From Ranitomeya variabilis (Eukaryota > Chordata > Amphibia > Anura > Dendrobatidae): 64,000 bases of DNA. Below are positions 20,302 to 30,472 of the stretch, piece after piece; the stretch's first letter is position 1; each line of letters opens with the position of its first letter. Where the stretch lies: contig NC_135236.1 of assembly GCF_051348905.1 (NCBI RefSeq), positions 668,394,389 to 668,458,388 on the forward strand. The letters are read 5' to 3'. A program made the translations under genes and the position numbers. The notes beneath the pieces were generated by a model. It had not been told where the DNA came from and searched no databases. It worked only from the letters and a program-made list of their open reading frames with translations.

Positions 20302-20466
20302 CTGACTTTTACCAACGCTGTTGAGAAATGTTAACATTTACCAAGACTTCACCGGTAAAAGTCCAATTTTACTTTTCATTTTGAGCTTTTACTGACGGCC
20401 TCGGTGAATGTCCAGATTGACCGGTAAATCCTAGGTTTTACCGTCCTTCTGACTTTTACAGTAACA
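20302..20466 (-). repeat. Right terminal inverted repeat of the Ginger element
   Basis: Inverted match to 15030-15194, ending GACTTTTACAGTAACA. Confidence 0.9.
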
Positions 20467-20535
20467 CATATATTCTTTTTGCATTATTCTATCTTGAATA
20501 TATGTTATTAGTATATGTAGATGGCTGGGTATAGA

Positions 20536-20537
<2 letters not shown>

Positions 20538-20615
<78 letters not shown>
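20538..20615. repeat. GT microsatellite
   Basis: A pure GT run of about 39 units. Confidence 0.97.
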
Positions 20616-20618
<3 letters not shown>

Positions 20619-21419
20619 GCACGTTTTTAAATACCGGCTGCACAGACAAGAGTTCATATACTGTATATACACATGTTGGCAATCATCCAGCGAACAAGCA
20701 AAACGCTGCTCATTCATCGGGTGAATGGATTGTTTATGGCAGAATGTAAATCATTGTTCTCGGCAGCACATTGTCAGTGTAAGCTGCAGATATGCTGCTA
20801 ATCAGAGCTGTGGAGTCGGTAAGCCAAACTTCCGACTCCTCAACTTCCCTGACTCTGACTCCACAGCGCTGGTCACTACTGAGCATTTTCATATAGCGCA
20901 GCACAGATCCATCTCAGTTAAAAGCCGAGATACCTTAGATCAGGAACAGAACAGACATTTATAGGATATTTCCCAAATTGCTATGAAAAAAATACATCAC
21001 ATCCTGCACCCAATGTATTATTTATAGAGATAGATGAACCCGACAGTAAAGTTCGGCATCCGTACTGAACACCTACTGTTCGGGCACGGACACCAAACTC
21101 GGACTTCACCAGGAACTGTCCAGGCTGAGAACCACTGTTGACTGAGCAGCATCAGTGATCGGCGGTGACGTCATCGAGGTTACCTCCGGTCACTGACACT
21201 TCGCTGGCAGCAGTTCAGTCACCAGTGGTTCACAGCCTGGATGGTCGCATCTTGGCACTGTCCAGGTTGGAAACTGTTCATCCCCCAGACATGGATTACA
21301 GTGTGGGACAGAACGACTGACAGGTGAGGGACATTGTTGTTTTTTTATTTTAGTTTTATTACAGGAGAACTAGGGCTTCGGTGGAATAAGGCGTTAGGTG
21401 AGTATAACTGTGCTTGTTA
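20616..21419. other. Non-coding; one short TIR element
   Basis: No gene seen. 20803-20871 has inverted ends CAGAGCTGTGGAGTC / CAGCGCTGTGGAGTC around a GGAGTCGG-like core, a short element with hAT-like CAG...CTG ends but no target duplication found. 21040-21300 resembles old repeat sequence (GTTCGGCATCCGTACTGAAC) without clear edges. Confidence 0.45.
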
Positions 21420-21834
21420 TCTATCTATATATATAATTGTCTAAGGGTTTTTCCGTCTGTCTGTCTGTCTGTCTTTCTGTCTGTCTGTCTGTCTGTCTGT
21501 CCTGAAAATCCCGCGTCTCTGATTGGTCGAGGCCGCCAGGCCTCGACCAATCAGAGACGGGCACAGCATGGCGACGATGATGTCATAAAGGTTGCCCCGA
21601 CCAATCAGCGATGGGCAGTCTGCCGCGAATTCGCCTCGACCAATCAGCGATGGGCACAGTATCGACGTAGATGTCATAATGGTTGCCATGGCGACGATGA
21701 TGTCATAAAGGTTGCCTCGACCAATCAGCGATGGGCACAGTCTGCCGCGAATTCTGGAATCATCATTGTCCATATACTACGGGGATATGCATATTCTAGA
21801 ATACCCGATGCGTTAGAATCGGGCCACAGTCTAG
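21420..21834 (+). mobile_element. Non-autonomous Helitron
   Basis: Starts TC at 21420 after A and ends CTAG (21831-21834) before T. The 3' hairpin has stem CCCGAT (21804-21809) / ATCGGG (21818-21823) with an 8-base loop, then CCACAGT and CTAG. Inside are a CTGT/GTCT repeat and several copies of CCTCGACCAATCAGCGATGG. No Rep/helicase. Confidence 0.85.
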
Positions 21835-22185
21835 TGTATATATATAAACGAGTGTATATGTGTATGTATGTGTGTACCGACGATTATGTCATAATGGTTG
21901 CCATGGCGACGATGATGTCATAATAGGTTGCAATGGTGACTATGATGTCAGAATTGTTGCCATGGTGGAGATGATGTCATAATGGGTATATCTGCACGGG
22001 ACTATGGGATGGAGGATGTGTATGATGGGTATATGGGAATGGGACTATGGGATGGAGGATATGTATAATGGGAATATGGGCACTGGACTATGGGATGGAG
22101 GATATGTGATGGATATATGGGCACAGGACTATGGGATGGAGGAGAATCATTATAATTTGTTATAACTAATTTTCCCACTTACCCC
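21835..22185. repeat. Degenerate minisatellites
   Basis: 21880-21990 repeats GATGATGTCATAATGGTTG-like units that resemble the Helitron interior although they lie outside its end. 21990-22150 repeats a unit of about 45 bp containing GGACTATGGGATGGAGGA. Confidence 0.75.
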
Positions 22186-22192
22186 AGGATGG

Positions 22193-22640
22193 GGGGGCAT
22201 ACAGGGGGGTTAATCTGAGTGTCCTTACCCTTGTAGATCCTAAATCTGTGGGTGTACCCTGAGGTACTCTCACACAGTTTGTACAGTTTTATTCCATACC
22301 TGGCCTCTTATTGGGTGGGTATTTTCGGGATTTGAAATGAACCAGAGATTTATCTATAGCGATGTCCCTTTGGGGAATGTGCGCCTCAGCAAATTTTCTG
22401 CAGAAGTGTTCAACCACTGGCAAATTTTATATAGACAATCAAAGTTTGGATCATCTCAGGGAGGACACTGCGCATTATCAATATGATGCAAAAATTTTTG
22501 GATTGCTTCAAATAGATTCCTTGCCATGGCCATGCGGAATACCGGCGTCTGAAGAGTATATCAGTACTCCAGTATTGCCGAAGCTCTGGTTTTCTGATTA
22601 TACCCATATGCAGAACAATTCCCCAAAATGTCATCATCTC
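22193..22640 (-). pseudogene. piggyBac transposase relic
   Basis: Read on the minus strand, one frame gives GIVLHMGIIRKPELRQYWSTD, as in the core of piggyBac transposases. Another frame downstream gives DIAIDKSLVHFKSR, then RPGYGIKLYKLCES, TSGYTHRFRIYKG and NPPVCPPILG, matching the later core in which DES/DKS holds a catalytic Asp. The two parts are in different frames and the start and end of the gene are absent. An old broken copy. Confidence 0.78.
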
Positions 22641-23836
22641 TGCTGCATTTCCATTGGTCTATCTGACGTATGATGACGTGGGAATTTGAGTGAAAAATTG
22701 ATGGGCATACAAGTCTGGGCCACCATAACATTTATTATTTCCTCACTGAAAAATAATTTGAATAATTCATTATTTTTTTACAAAATAAAAACAGACGTCA
22801 CCAACAATACAATGTACGCTCCCCTAATGCACTAGAATTTATCCGGAGATAGCAGTTGTTTTTTCATGCAAAAAAAGACGCTACATCCCTACCAGCAGGA
22901 CGCTGGAGCAAGAGGCGGGAGATCGCAGGGGGAGCGCACTGGCCACCAATGAATCCTTCTCTCAGGTACACAGGGGGGTCTCACAACCGCTCTGCATGCC
23001 AAATCTGAGATAAGGATGGCGTGCAGAGCGGTGATCGCTATTTTAGATTAACCCCTTCGGCGCCGATTGGCTGAACAATAGTTTCTAACCAATCAGTGCC
23101 AAAGGGGTTAATCAGGTGAGCTGACGTTGCGATCACCCCACCCATTGTGACGGCTGTGACTGATGCTCACACAGCACTGATCACAGCATGTCACATGGTT
23201 CTTGTTTTTTTGTTAACTTTATTGACACATTGCCGTGATTGGCTGGTCAGAATTGACCAGCCAATCACAGCGATCGCTGATGTAGGGGGAGGGGGTGTGC
23301 AGGGATGGTCTGCTGTCAGGGGACTGCAGCCATCTTATCCCGAGAGATGCAATGCTGTGCCTATACTGAGCTTTGCAGGAACGCAGCTCCGGCAGTGCAG
23401 TGTATGTATGGCGCATGTCGGGGAGGGGTTAAAGGGGGTTTCCTAAGAGTTACGCATCCGAGGATGAGGATTGTGGCCCAGGAGATCGCGGTATGGGTAA
23501 GCACTGAACACATACCGCAATCATCGGCACAACAACTTACCTATCAGGTATTGCCGCGGGGTCTCTTCGTGCCGGAGGCCGGGACATGAATCCTCCGTCG
23601 GAAATGGCGCATGTGTATAGTGCATTTCAGGAGCCATTTTGTAAGTTACGCATCCGGGCCAGTGACTTTTTACTGAATATATATAGAAAATACGTCAGCA
23701 CAGCAATCCAACCACTTTCTAATGAATATAGATAAAGCACTGCTCATTTTGTAATGCCAACCATTTCCAAAATGGAATTACAACTGTTGTCATAATGGAA
23801 CCATCATACTGGAAGAAGTACGAATGAATCCCTATA
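22641..23836. other. Non-coding stretch with two palindromes
   Basis: No gene recognised. 23047-23112 is an inverted repeat with TTAA ends (ATTAACCCCTT ... AAGGGGTTAAT) enclosing CCAAT-like GATTGG/CCAATC arms, possibly a tiny piggyBac-type MITE. 23235-23268 is a hairpin with a perfect 15-bp stem (GTGATTGGCTGGTCA). The rest shows no structure. Confidence 0.5.
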
Positions 23837-24113
23837 TGACAGGATGAGAGCAGCACTTGACAGGATGAGGGCACAGAATGTGTGCAGCACATGACAGAAT
23901 GGGGGCGTAGGATGGGAGCAGCACATGACAGAATGGGGGCGCAGGATGGGAGTAGCACATGACAGAATGCGGGCGCAGGATGGGAGCAGCACATGACAGA
24001 ATGGGGGCGCAAGATAGGAGCAACACATGACAGAATAGGGGTGCAGGATGGGAGCAGCACATGACAGGATTGGGGTGCAGGATGGAAGCAGCACATGACA
24101 GAATGGGGCGCAG
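23837..24113. repeat. 34-bp minisatellite, left part
   Basis: About eight units of a 34-bp repeat built on GGATGGGAGCAGCACATGAC. The array resumes at 35376, so it was split by the E1 retrotransposon. The last bases GCGCAG (24108-24113) are the target duplication. Confidence 0.93.
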
Positions 24114-24873
24114 TGTTATGAACTATACTTTTTTGGCTCCCTCTTGTGGTCACTCGCGGTATGGCTCTTGGATACTCTTTCCCCAGGTTGGTCGTCACCT
24201 GGTTCGTTAAGACTCTGGGTGTTCCTATTTAAACTTCCTGGAGTCTTAGTCCATTGCCTGGCATCCATGTAATCAGTCCTTGTCTGGTTGCTCTTGTCTA
24301 CTGGTCCTGATTTTTGCAACATAAGCTAAGTCCTGCTTACTTGTTTTTTGTTATTTGTATTATTCTGTTTTTTGTCCAGCTTGTTCTTAATGTGATTCCT
24401 GATTTTGCTGGAAGCTCTAAGGGGGCTGATATTCTCCCCCTATACCGTTAGTCGGTACGGGGGTTCTTGGATATTCAGCGTGGATATTTTTGTAGGGTTT
24501 TTCGCTGACCACATAAGTCCGCTTTCTATATTTCTGCTATTATTTAGTGGGCCTCTCTTTGCTGAATCTAGTTCATACTTCCGTTTGTCCTTTCCTCTTA
24601 CCTCACCGTTATTATTTGTTGGGGGCCTGTATCTACTTTGGGGTTCCTTTCTCTTGAGGCAAGTGAGGTCTGTATTTCCTCTGAAAGGGTTAGCTAGATC
24701 TCCGGCTGGCGCGAGACGTCTAGAACCAACGTAGGTACGTTCCCCAGCTGCTATTAGTTGTGGGCTAGGATCAGGTATGTGGTCAGCTCAGTTCCCACCT
24801 CCCTAAGAGCTAGTTTTTATGTTTGCAGACTTCGCTGAAGACCCTGAGATCCTCTGCCATTAGGATCACAATA
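24114..24873 (+). repeat. 5' LTR of E1
   Basis: 760 bp, TGTTATGAAC ... ATCACAATA. The self-priming site GCCTGGCAT lies at 24256-24264, and its complement is the primer site ATGCCAGGC at 24876-24884. A U5-end hairpin (GATCCT/AGGATC around CTGCCATT) lies at 24848-24867. Confidence 0.9.
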
Positions 24874-24998
24874 GTATGCCAGGCCACTGAATAGTTAATG
24901 CATTGCAGAAGTGGGATTAAAAGAAAAAGAAGTTCTGAGTTTTTTTTTTTTTCTTCCTTCCCCTTTACCTCTGAATGGCTTGAAACTCTGCTGCAGAC

Positions 24999-27900
24999 AT
25001 GAATGTGCAAACTCTGATTACTAGTGTGGATCAGCTTGCTGCTCGTGTGCAGGGCATTCAGGATTTTGTTATTAGCAGTCCTATGTCAGAGCCTAAGATT
25101 CCTATTCCTGAGCTGTTCTCTGGAGATCGATTTAAATTTAGGAATTTTAGGAATAATTGTAAATTGTTTCTATCTTTGAGACCTCGTTCGTCTGGAGACT
25201 CAGCTCAGCAAGTTAAAATTGTTATCTCCTTCTTGCGGGGCGACCCTCAGGATTGGGCTTTCTCATTGGCGCCAGGAGATCCGGCATTGGCGAATATTGA
25301 TGCATTTTTTCTGGCGCTCGGATTGCTTTATGAGGAGCCCAATCTTGAAATTCAGGCAGAGAAGGCTTTGCTGGCTATTTCTCAGGGCCAGGATGAAGCC
25401 GAAGTGTATTGCCAAAAATTTCGGAAATGGTCCGTGCTTACTCAGTGGAATGAGTGTGCTCTGGCCGCAAATTTCAGAAATGGCCTTTCTGAAAAAATTA
25501 AGAATGTGATGGTGGGCTTTCCCATTTTTACAAGTCTGAATGATTCTATGACGCTGGCCATTCAGATTGATCGGCGTTTGCGGGAGCGCAAATCCGCTAA
25601 TCCTTTGGCGGTGTTGTCTGAACAGATGCCTGATTTAATGCAATGTGATAGAATTCAGACTAGAACTGAACGGCAAAATCATAGACGTCAGAATGGGTTG
25701 TGTTTTTACTGTGGTGATTCTACACATGTTATATCAGCATGCTCTAAACGCCTAACAAAGTTTGTTAGTCCTGTCGCCGTTGGTAACTTGCAGCCTAAAT
25801 TTATTTTGTCTGTGACTTTAATTTGCTCATTGTCTTCCTACCCTGTTATGGCGTTTGTGGATTCAGGCGCTGCCCTGAGTCTTATGGACTTGTCGTTTGC
25901 CAGGCGCTGTGGTTTTGTCCTGGAGCCTTTAGAAAATTCTATTCCTCTTAGAGGAATTGATGCTACGCCATTGGCGGAGAATAAACCGCAGTATTGGACA
26001 CAAGTGACCATGTGCATGACTCCTGAACATCGGGAGGTGATTCGTTTTCTTGTTCTGCATAAGATGCATGATTTGGTCGTTTTGGGTCTGCCATGGTTAC
26101 AGGCTCATAATCCTGTTCTGGATTGGAGGGCTATGTCTGTGTCAAGTTGGGGTTGTCAGGGAATTCATTGCGATTCCCCGTTGGTGTCTATTGCTTCCTC
26201 CACTCCTTCAGAAGTTCCTGAGTATTTGCTTGACTATCAGTATGTGTTCAGTGAGTCCAGGTCCAGTGCTCTTCCTCCTCATAGGGACTGTGACTGCGCT
26301 ATAGATTTGATTCCTGGTAGTAAGTTTCCTAAGGGACGATCATTTAATCTGTCGGTACCTGAGCATGCCGCGATGCGTTCTTATATAAAGGAGTCTTTGG
26401 AGAAAGGACATATTCGTCCATCCTCTTCCCCTCTTGGTGCGGGATTCTTTTTTGTGGCCAAGAAAGACGGATCTTTGAGACCTTGTATAGACTATCGGCT
26501 TCTGAATAAAATCACGGTTAAATTTCAATACCCTATGCCACTATTGTCAGACTTGTTTGCTCGGATTAAGGGTGCCTGTTGGTTCACCAAGATAGATCTT
26601 CGTGGTGCGTACAACCTTGTGCGCATTAGGCAGGGAGATGAATGGAAAACTGCATTTAATACGCCCGAAGGTCATTTTGAGTACTTGGTGATGCCTTTTG
26701 GGCTCTCTAATGCTCCTTCAGTGTTTCAATCCTTTATGCATGACATCTTCCGGACGTATCTGGATAAATTTGTGATTGTTTATCTGGATGACATTTTAGT
26801 TTTTTCTGATGATTGGGATTCTCATGTAAAGCAGGTCAGGATGGTGTTTCAGGTTTTGCGTGATAATGCTTTGATTGTGAAGGGCTCAAAGTATCTCTTT
26901 GGAGTGCAGAAGGTTTCCTTTTTGGGTTTTATTTTTTCCCCTTCTGCTGTGGAGATGGACCCAGTCAAGGTCCGAGCTATTCATGATTGGACTCAACCCA
27001 CGTCTGTTAAGAGTCTTCAGAAGTTTTTGGGTTTTGCTAATTTCTACCGTCGTTTTATTGCTAACTTTTCTAGCGTTGTTAAACCTCTGACGGATATGAC
27101 CAAGAAAGGTTCTGATGTCGCTAATTGGGCTCCTGCGGCCATTGAGGCCTTCCGGGAGCTGAAGCGCCGGTTTACTTCGGCGCCTGTTTTGTGCCAGCCT
27201 GATGTCTCACTTCCCTTTCAGGTTGAAGTGGATGCTTCTGAGATCGGTGCAGGAGCTGTTTTGTCGCAGAGAGGCTCTGGTTGCTCTATGACGAAACCAT
27301 GTGCTTTCTTTTCCAGGAAGTTTTCGCCGGCTGAGCGGAACTATGATGTTGGTAATCGGGAGTTGTTGGCCATGAAGTGGGCATTTGAGGAGTGGCGTCA
27401 TTGGTCGTTGTTTTTCTCCCGTTTTGACTTTGTGGTCTCATACCTGCCTGGTTCGAAAAATGTGAAGGCTGATGCTCTCTCTAGGAGCTTTGTGCCTGAC
27501 TCTCCTGGAGTCTCAGAGCCGGCTGGTATTCTTAAAGAGGGAGTGATTTTGTCGGCCATTTCTCCTGATTTGCGATGTATGTTGCAGAGATTTCAGGCTG
27601 GTAGACCTGACTCTTGTCCACCTGATAGACTGTTTGTTCCTGATAAATGGACCAGCAGAGTTATTTCCGAGGTTCATTCCTCGGTGTTGGCAGGGCATCC
27701 TGGGATTTTTGGTACCAGAGATTTGGTGGCTAGGTCCTTTTGGTGGCCTTCCTTGTCACGGGATGTGCGTTCTTTTGTGCAGTCCTGTGGGACTTGTGCT
27801 CGGGCTAAGCCTTGCTGTTCTCGTGCCAGCGGGTTGCTTTTGCCCTTGCCCGTCCCGAAGAGGCCTTGGACACACATTTCCATGGATTTCATTTCAGATC

Positions 27901-28949
27901 TTCCGGTGTCTCAGGGAATGTCTGTCATCTGGGTGGTGTGTGATCGTTTTTCCAAGATGGTCCATTTGGTGCCCTTGCCTAAGTTGCCTTCCTCTTCCGA
28001 TCTGGTTCCTTTGTTTTTTCAGAATGTGGTTCGTTTGCACGGCATTCCTGAGAATATCGTGTCTGACAGAGGATCCCAGTTTGTGTCCAGATTCTGGCGA
28101 TCTTTTTGTGCTAAGATGGGCATTGATCTGTCGTTCTCGTCTGCCTTTCATCCTCAGACTAATGGCCAAACGGAGCGAACTAATCAGACGCTGGAGGCTT
28201 ATTTGAGATGTTTTGTTTCTGCGGATCAGGATGATTGGGTGACCTTCTTGCCATTGGCTGAGTTTGCCCTCAATAATCGGGCTAGTTCCGCTACTTTGGT
28301 TTCGCCATTTTTCTGCAACTCTGGTTTTCATCCTCGTTTCTCCTCGGGTCATGTTGAGCCTTCTGACTGTCCTGGGGTGGATTCCGTGGTTGATAGGTTG
28401 CAGCGGACTTGGAATCATGTGGTGGACAACTTGAAGTTATCACAGGAGAAGGCTCAGCGTTTTGCCAACCGCCGCCGCGGTGTGGGTCCCCGACTTCGTG
28501 TTGGGGATTTGGTTTGGTTGTCTTCTTGGTTTGTCCCTCTGAAGGTCTCCTCTCCTAAGTTTATGCCTCGCTTTATTGGTCCTTATAGAATTTTGGAGGT
28601 CCTTAATCCGGTGTCTTTTCGTTTGGATCTTCCTGTGTCGTTTGCCATTCACAATGTGTTCCATAGGTCTTTGTTGCGGTGGTACATTGTGCCTGTGGTT
28701 CCTGCTGTTGACCCTCCTGCTCCGGTCTTGGTTGAGGGCGAGCTGGAGTATGTGGTGGAGAAGATCTTAGATTCTCGTCTCTCTAGACGGAGGCTTCAGT
28801 ATCTGGTCAAATGGAAGGGCTATGGTCAGGAGGATAATTCCTGGGTGGTCGCCTCTGATGTTCATGCGGCCGATTTGGTTCGTGCCTTTCACGCTGCCCA
28901 TCCTGATCGCCCTGGTGGTCGTAGTGAGGGTTCGGTGACCCCTCCTTAA
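24999..28949 (+). pseudogene. E1 gag-pol, chromovirus type
   Basis: Fossil gag and pol in a single frame. In order: gag, zinc knuckle (CFYCGDSTHVISAC), protease (DSGAALSLMD), reverse transcriptase (YLDDILVF), RNase H, integrase with an H2C2 finger (HPGIFGT ... CGTCARAK) and DDE motifs (MDFISDLP, SDRGSQF), and a chromodomain (YVVEKILDSR ... YLVKWKGYGQEDNSWV). The chromodomain in such elements binds methylated histone H3 and steers integration. Nearly whole; about one break. Confidence 0.88.
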
Positions 28950-28960
28950 AGGGGGGGTAC

Positions 28961-29591
28961 TGTTATGAACTATACTTTTTTGGCTCCCTCTTGTGGTCAC
29001 TCGCGGTATGGCTCTTGGATACTCTTTCCCCAGGTTGGTCGTCACCTGGTTCGTTAAGACTCTGGGTGTTCCTATTTAAACTTCCTGGAGTCTTAGTCCA
29101 TTGCCTGGCATCCATGTAATCAGTCCTTGTCTGGTTGCTCTTGTCTACTGGTCCTGATTTTTGCAACATAAGCTAAGTCCTGCTTACTTGTTTTTTGTTA
29201 TTTGTATTATTCTGTTTTTTGTCCAGCTTGTTCATAATGTGATTCCTGATTTTGCTGGAAGCTCTAAAGGGGCTGATATTCTCCCCCCATACCGTTAGTC
29301 GGTACGGGGGTTCTTGGATATTCAGCGTGGATATTTTTGTAGGGTTTTTCGCTGACCACATAAGTCCGCTTTCTATATTTCTGCTATTATTTAGTGGGCC
29401 TCTCTTTGCTGAATCTAGTTCATACTTCCGTTTGTCCTTTCCTCTTACCTCACCGTTATTATTTGTTGGGGGCCTGTATCTACTTTGGGGTTCCTTTCTC
29501 TTGAGGCAAGTGAGGTCTGTATTTCCTCTGAAAGGGTTAGCTAGATCTCCGGCTGGCGCGAGACGTCTAGAACCAACGTAGGTACGTTCCC
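28961..29591 (+). repeat. 3' LTR of E1, left portion
   Basis: Starts TGTTATGAAC after the polypurine tract. E2 sits between this portion and the remainder at 35241-35375. Confidence 0.92.
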
Positions 29592-30298
29592 TGTTGTGAA
29601 TTCTGTTTTTGGGCTCCCTCTGGTGGTTACTGGTGGTACTGGCTGACTTTTGTCTTGTGTTTCCAGTGCACCTGTTCTCATCAGGAAACTGGGAGTTTCC
29701 TATTTAGTCTGGCTTCTCAGTCATTCTAGTGCCGGCAATCAATGTTACCAGAGCACCTCTGTTGCTTGCTACCTGCTCCAAGTCTGCAATTCAGCTAAGT
29801 TGGATCTTTGGCTTTTTTTGTGTTTGTTTGTCCAGCATGCATTTATATTTCTCTTGCTGCTGGAAGCTCTAGTGATCTGAAATTACTACTCCGGTGTCAT
29901 GAGTTGATAACGGAGTTAAAGTAATTTCAGGATGGCTGTTTAGGGTTTTGAGGTGACCGCGAAGTCCTCTTTTGTATTTTCTGCTATCTAGTCAGAGGGC
30001 CTCTCTTTGCTGAATCTATATCCATACTGCGTACGTGTTTTCCTCTTACCTAACCGTTATTATATGTGGGGGGCTACTATCACTTTTGGGGTTTCCCTGG
30101 AGGCAAGCCAGGTCTGTGTATTCCTCTACTAGGGGTAGCTAGATCTCCGGCTGGTGCGAGGTGTCTAGGGATAATCGTAGGCACACCCCCTGGCTACTAT
30201 TAGTTGCGTGTTAGGTTCAGCGTCGCGGTCATCTGAGATTCCATCTTCCTAGAGCTAGTCCGTTTTTGCCTGAGTCCCTGCCATTGGGAACCATGACA
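29592..30298 (+). repeat. 5' LTR of E2
   Basis: 707 bp, TGTTGTGAATTC ... ACCATGACA. Self-priming site GCCGGCAAT at 29731-29739, complement of the primer site ATTGCCGGC at 30301-30309. A TATTTAG motif lies about 30 bases upstream of the inferred RNA start. U5-end hairpin TCCC/GGGA around TGCCATT. Confidence 0.92.
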
Positions 30299-30472
30299 GT
30301 ATTGCCGGCCACAATGTATTAAAGGTATTGGCTGAAGAAAGAGAGAAAAAATAAGTTTCTGACACTTTTTTTTTTTTTTTTTACTCAGAAGTTCTGTCTA
30401 GCCATAATTGCAATCTGCTGCTTTTTTCTCTCCTCTTAACCCCTGAATGGCTCAGATCTCAGCTGTTAAGAA

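Larger units (their letters stand above)
15030..20466 (+). mobile_element. Ginger-type DNA transposon with nested insertions
   Basis: A 5.4-kb element with inverted ends of about 165 bp (15030-15194 and 20302-20466) beginning TGTTACTGTAAAAGTCAGAA. The ends are nearly identical to the eye, differing at about three sites. The interior encodes a Gypsy-integrase-like transposase and a C-terminal Cys-rich domain, the combination known from Ginger elements and their domesticated relatives. A hAT (18193-18930) and a hammerhead-bearing segment (about 19480-20260) lie inside. The target duplication is unclear because the left flank is a TA microsatellite. Confidence 0.82.

Noticed and set aside
20803-20871. 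Complete hAT MITE
   Set aside because: Ends match but no 8-bp duplication is seen; mentioned only within the non-coding stretch.
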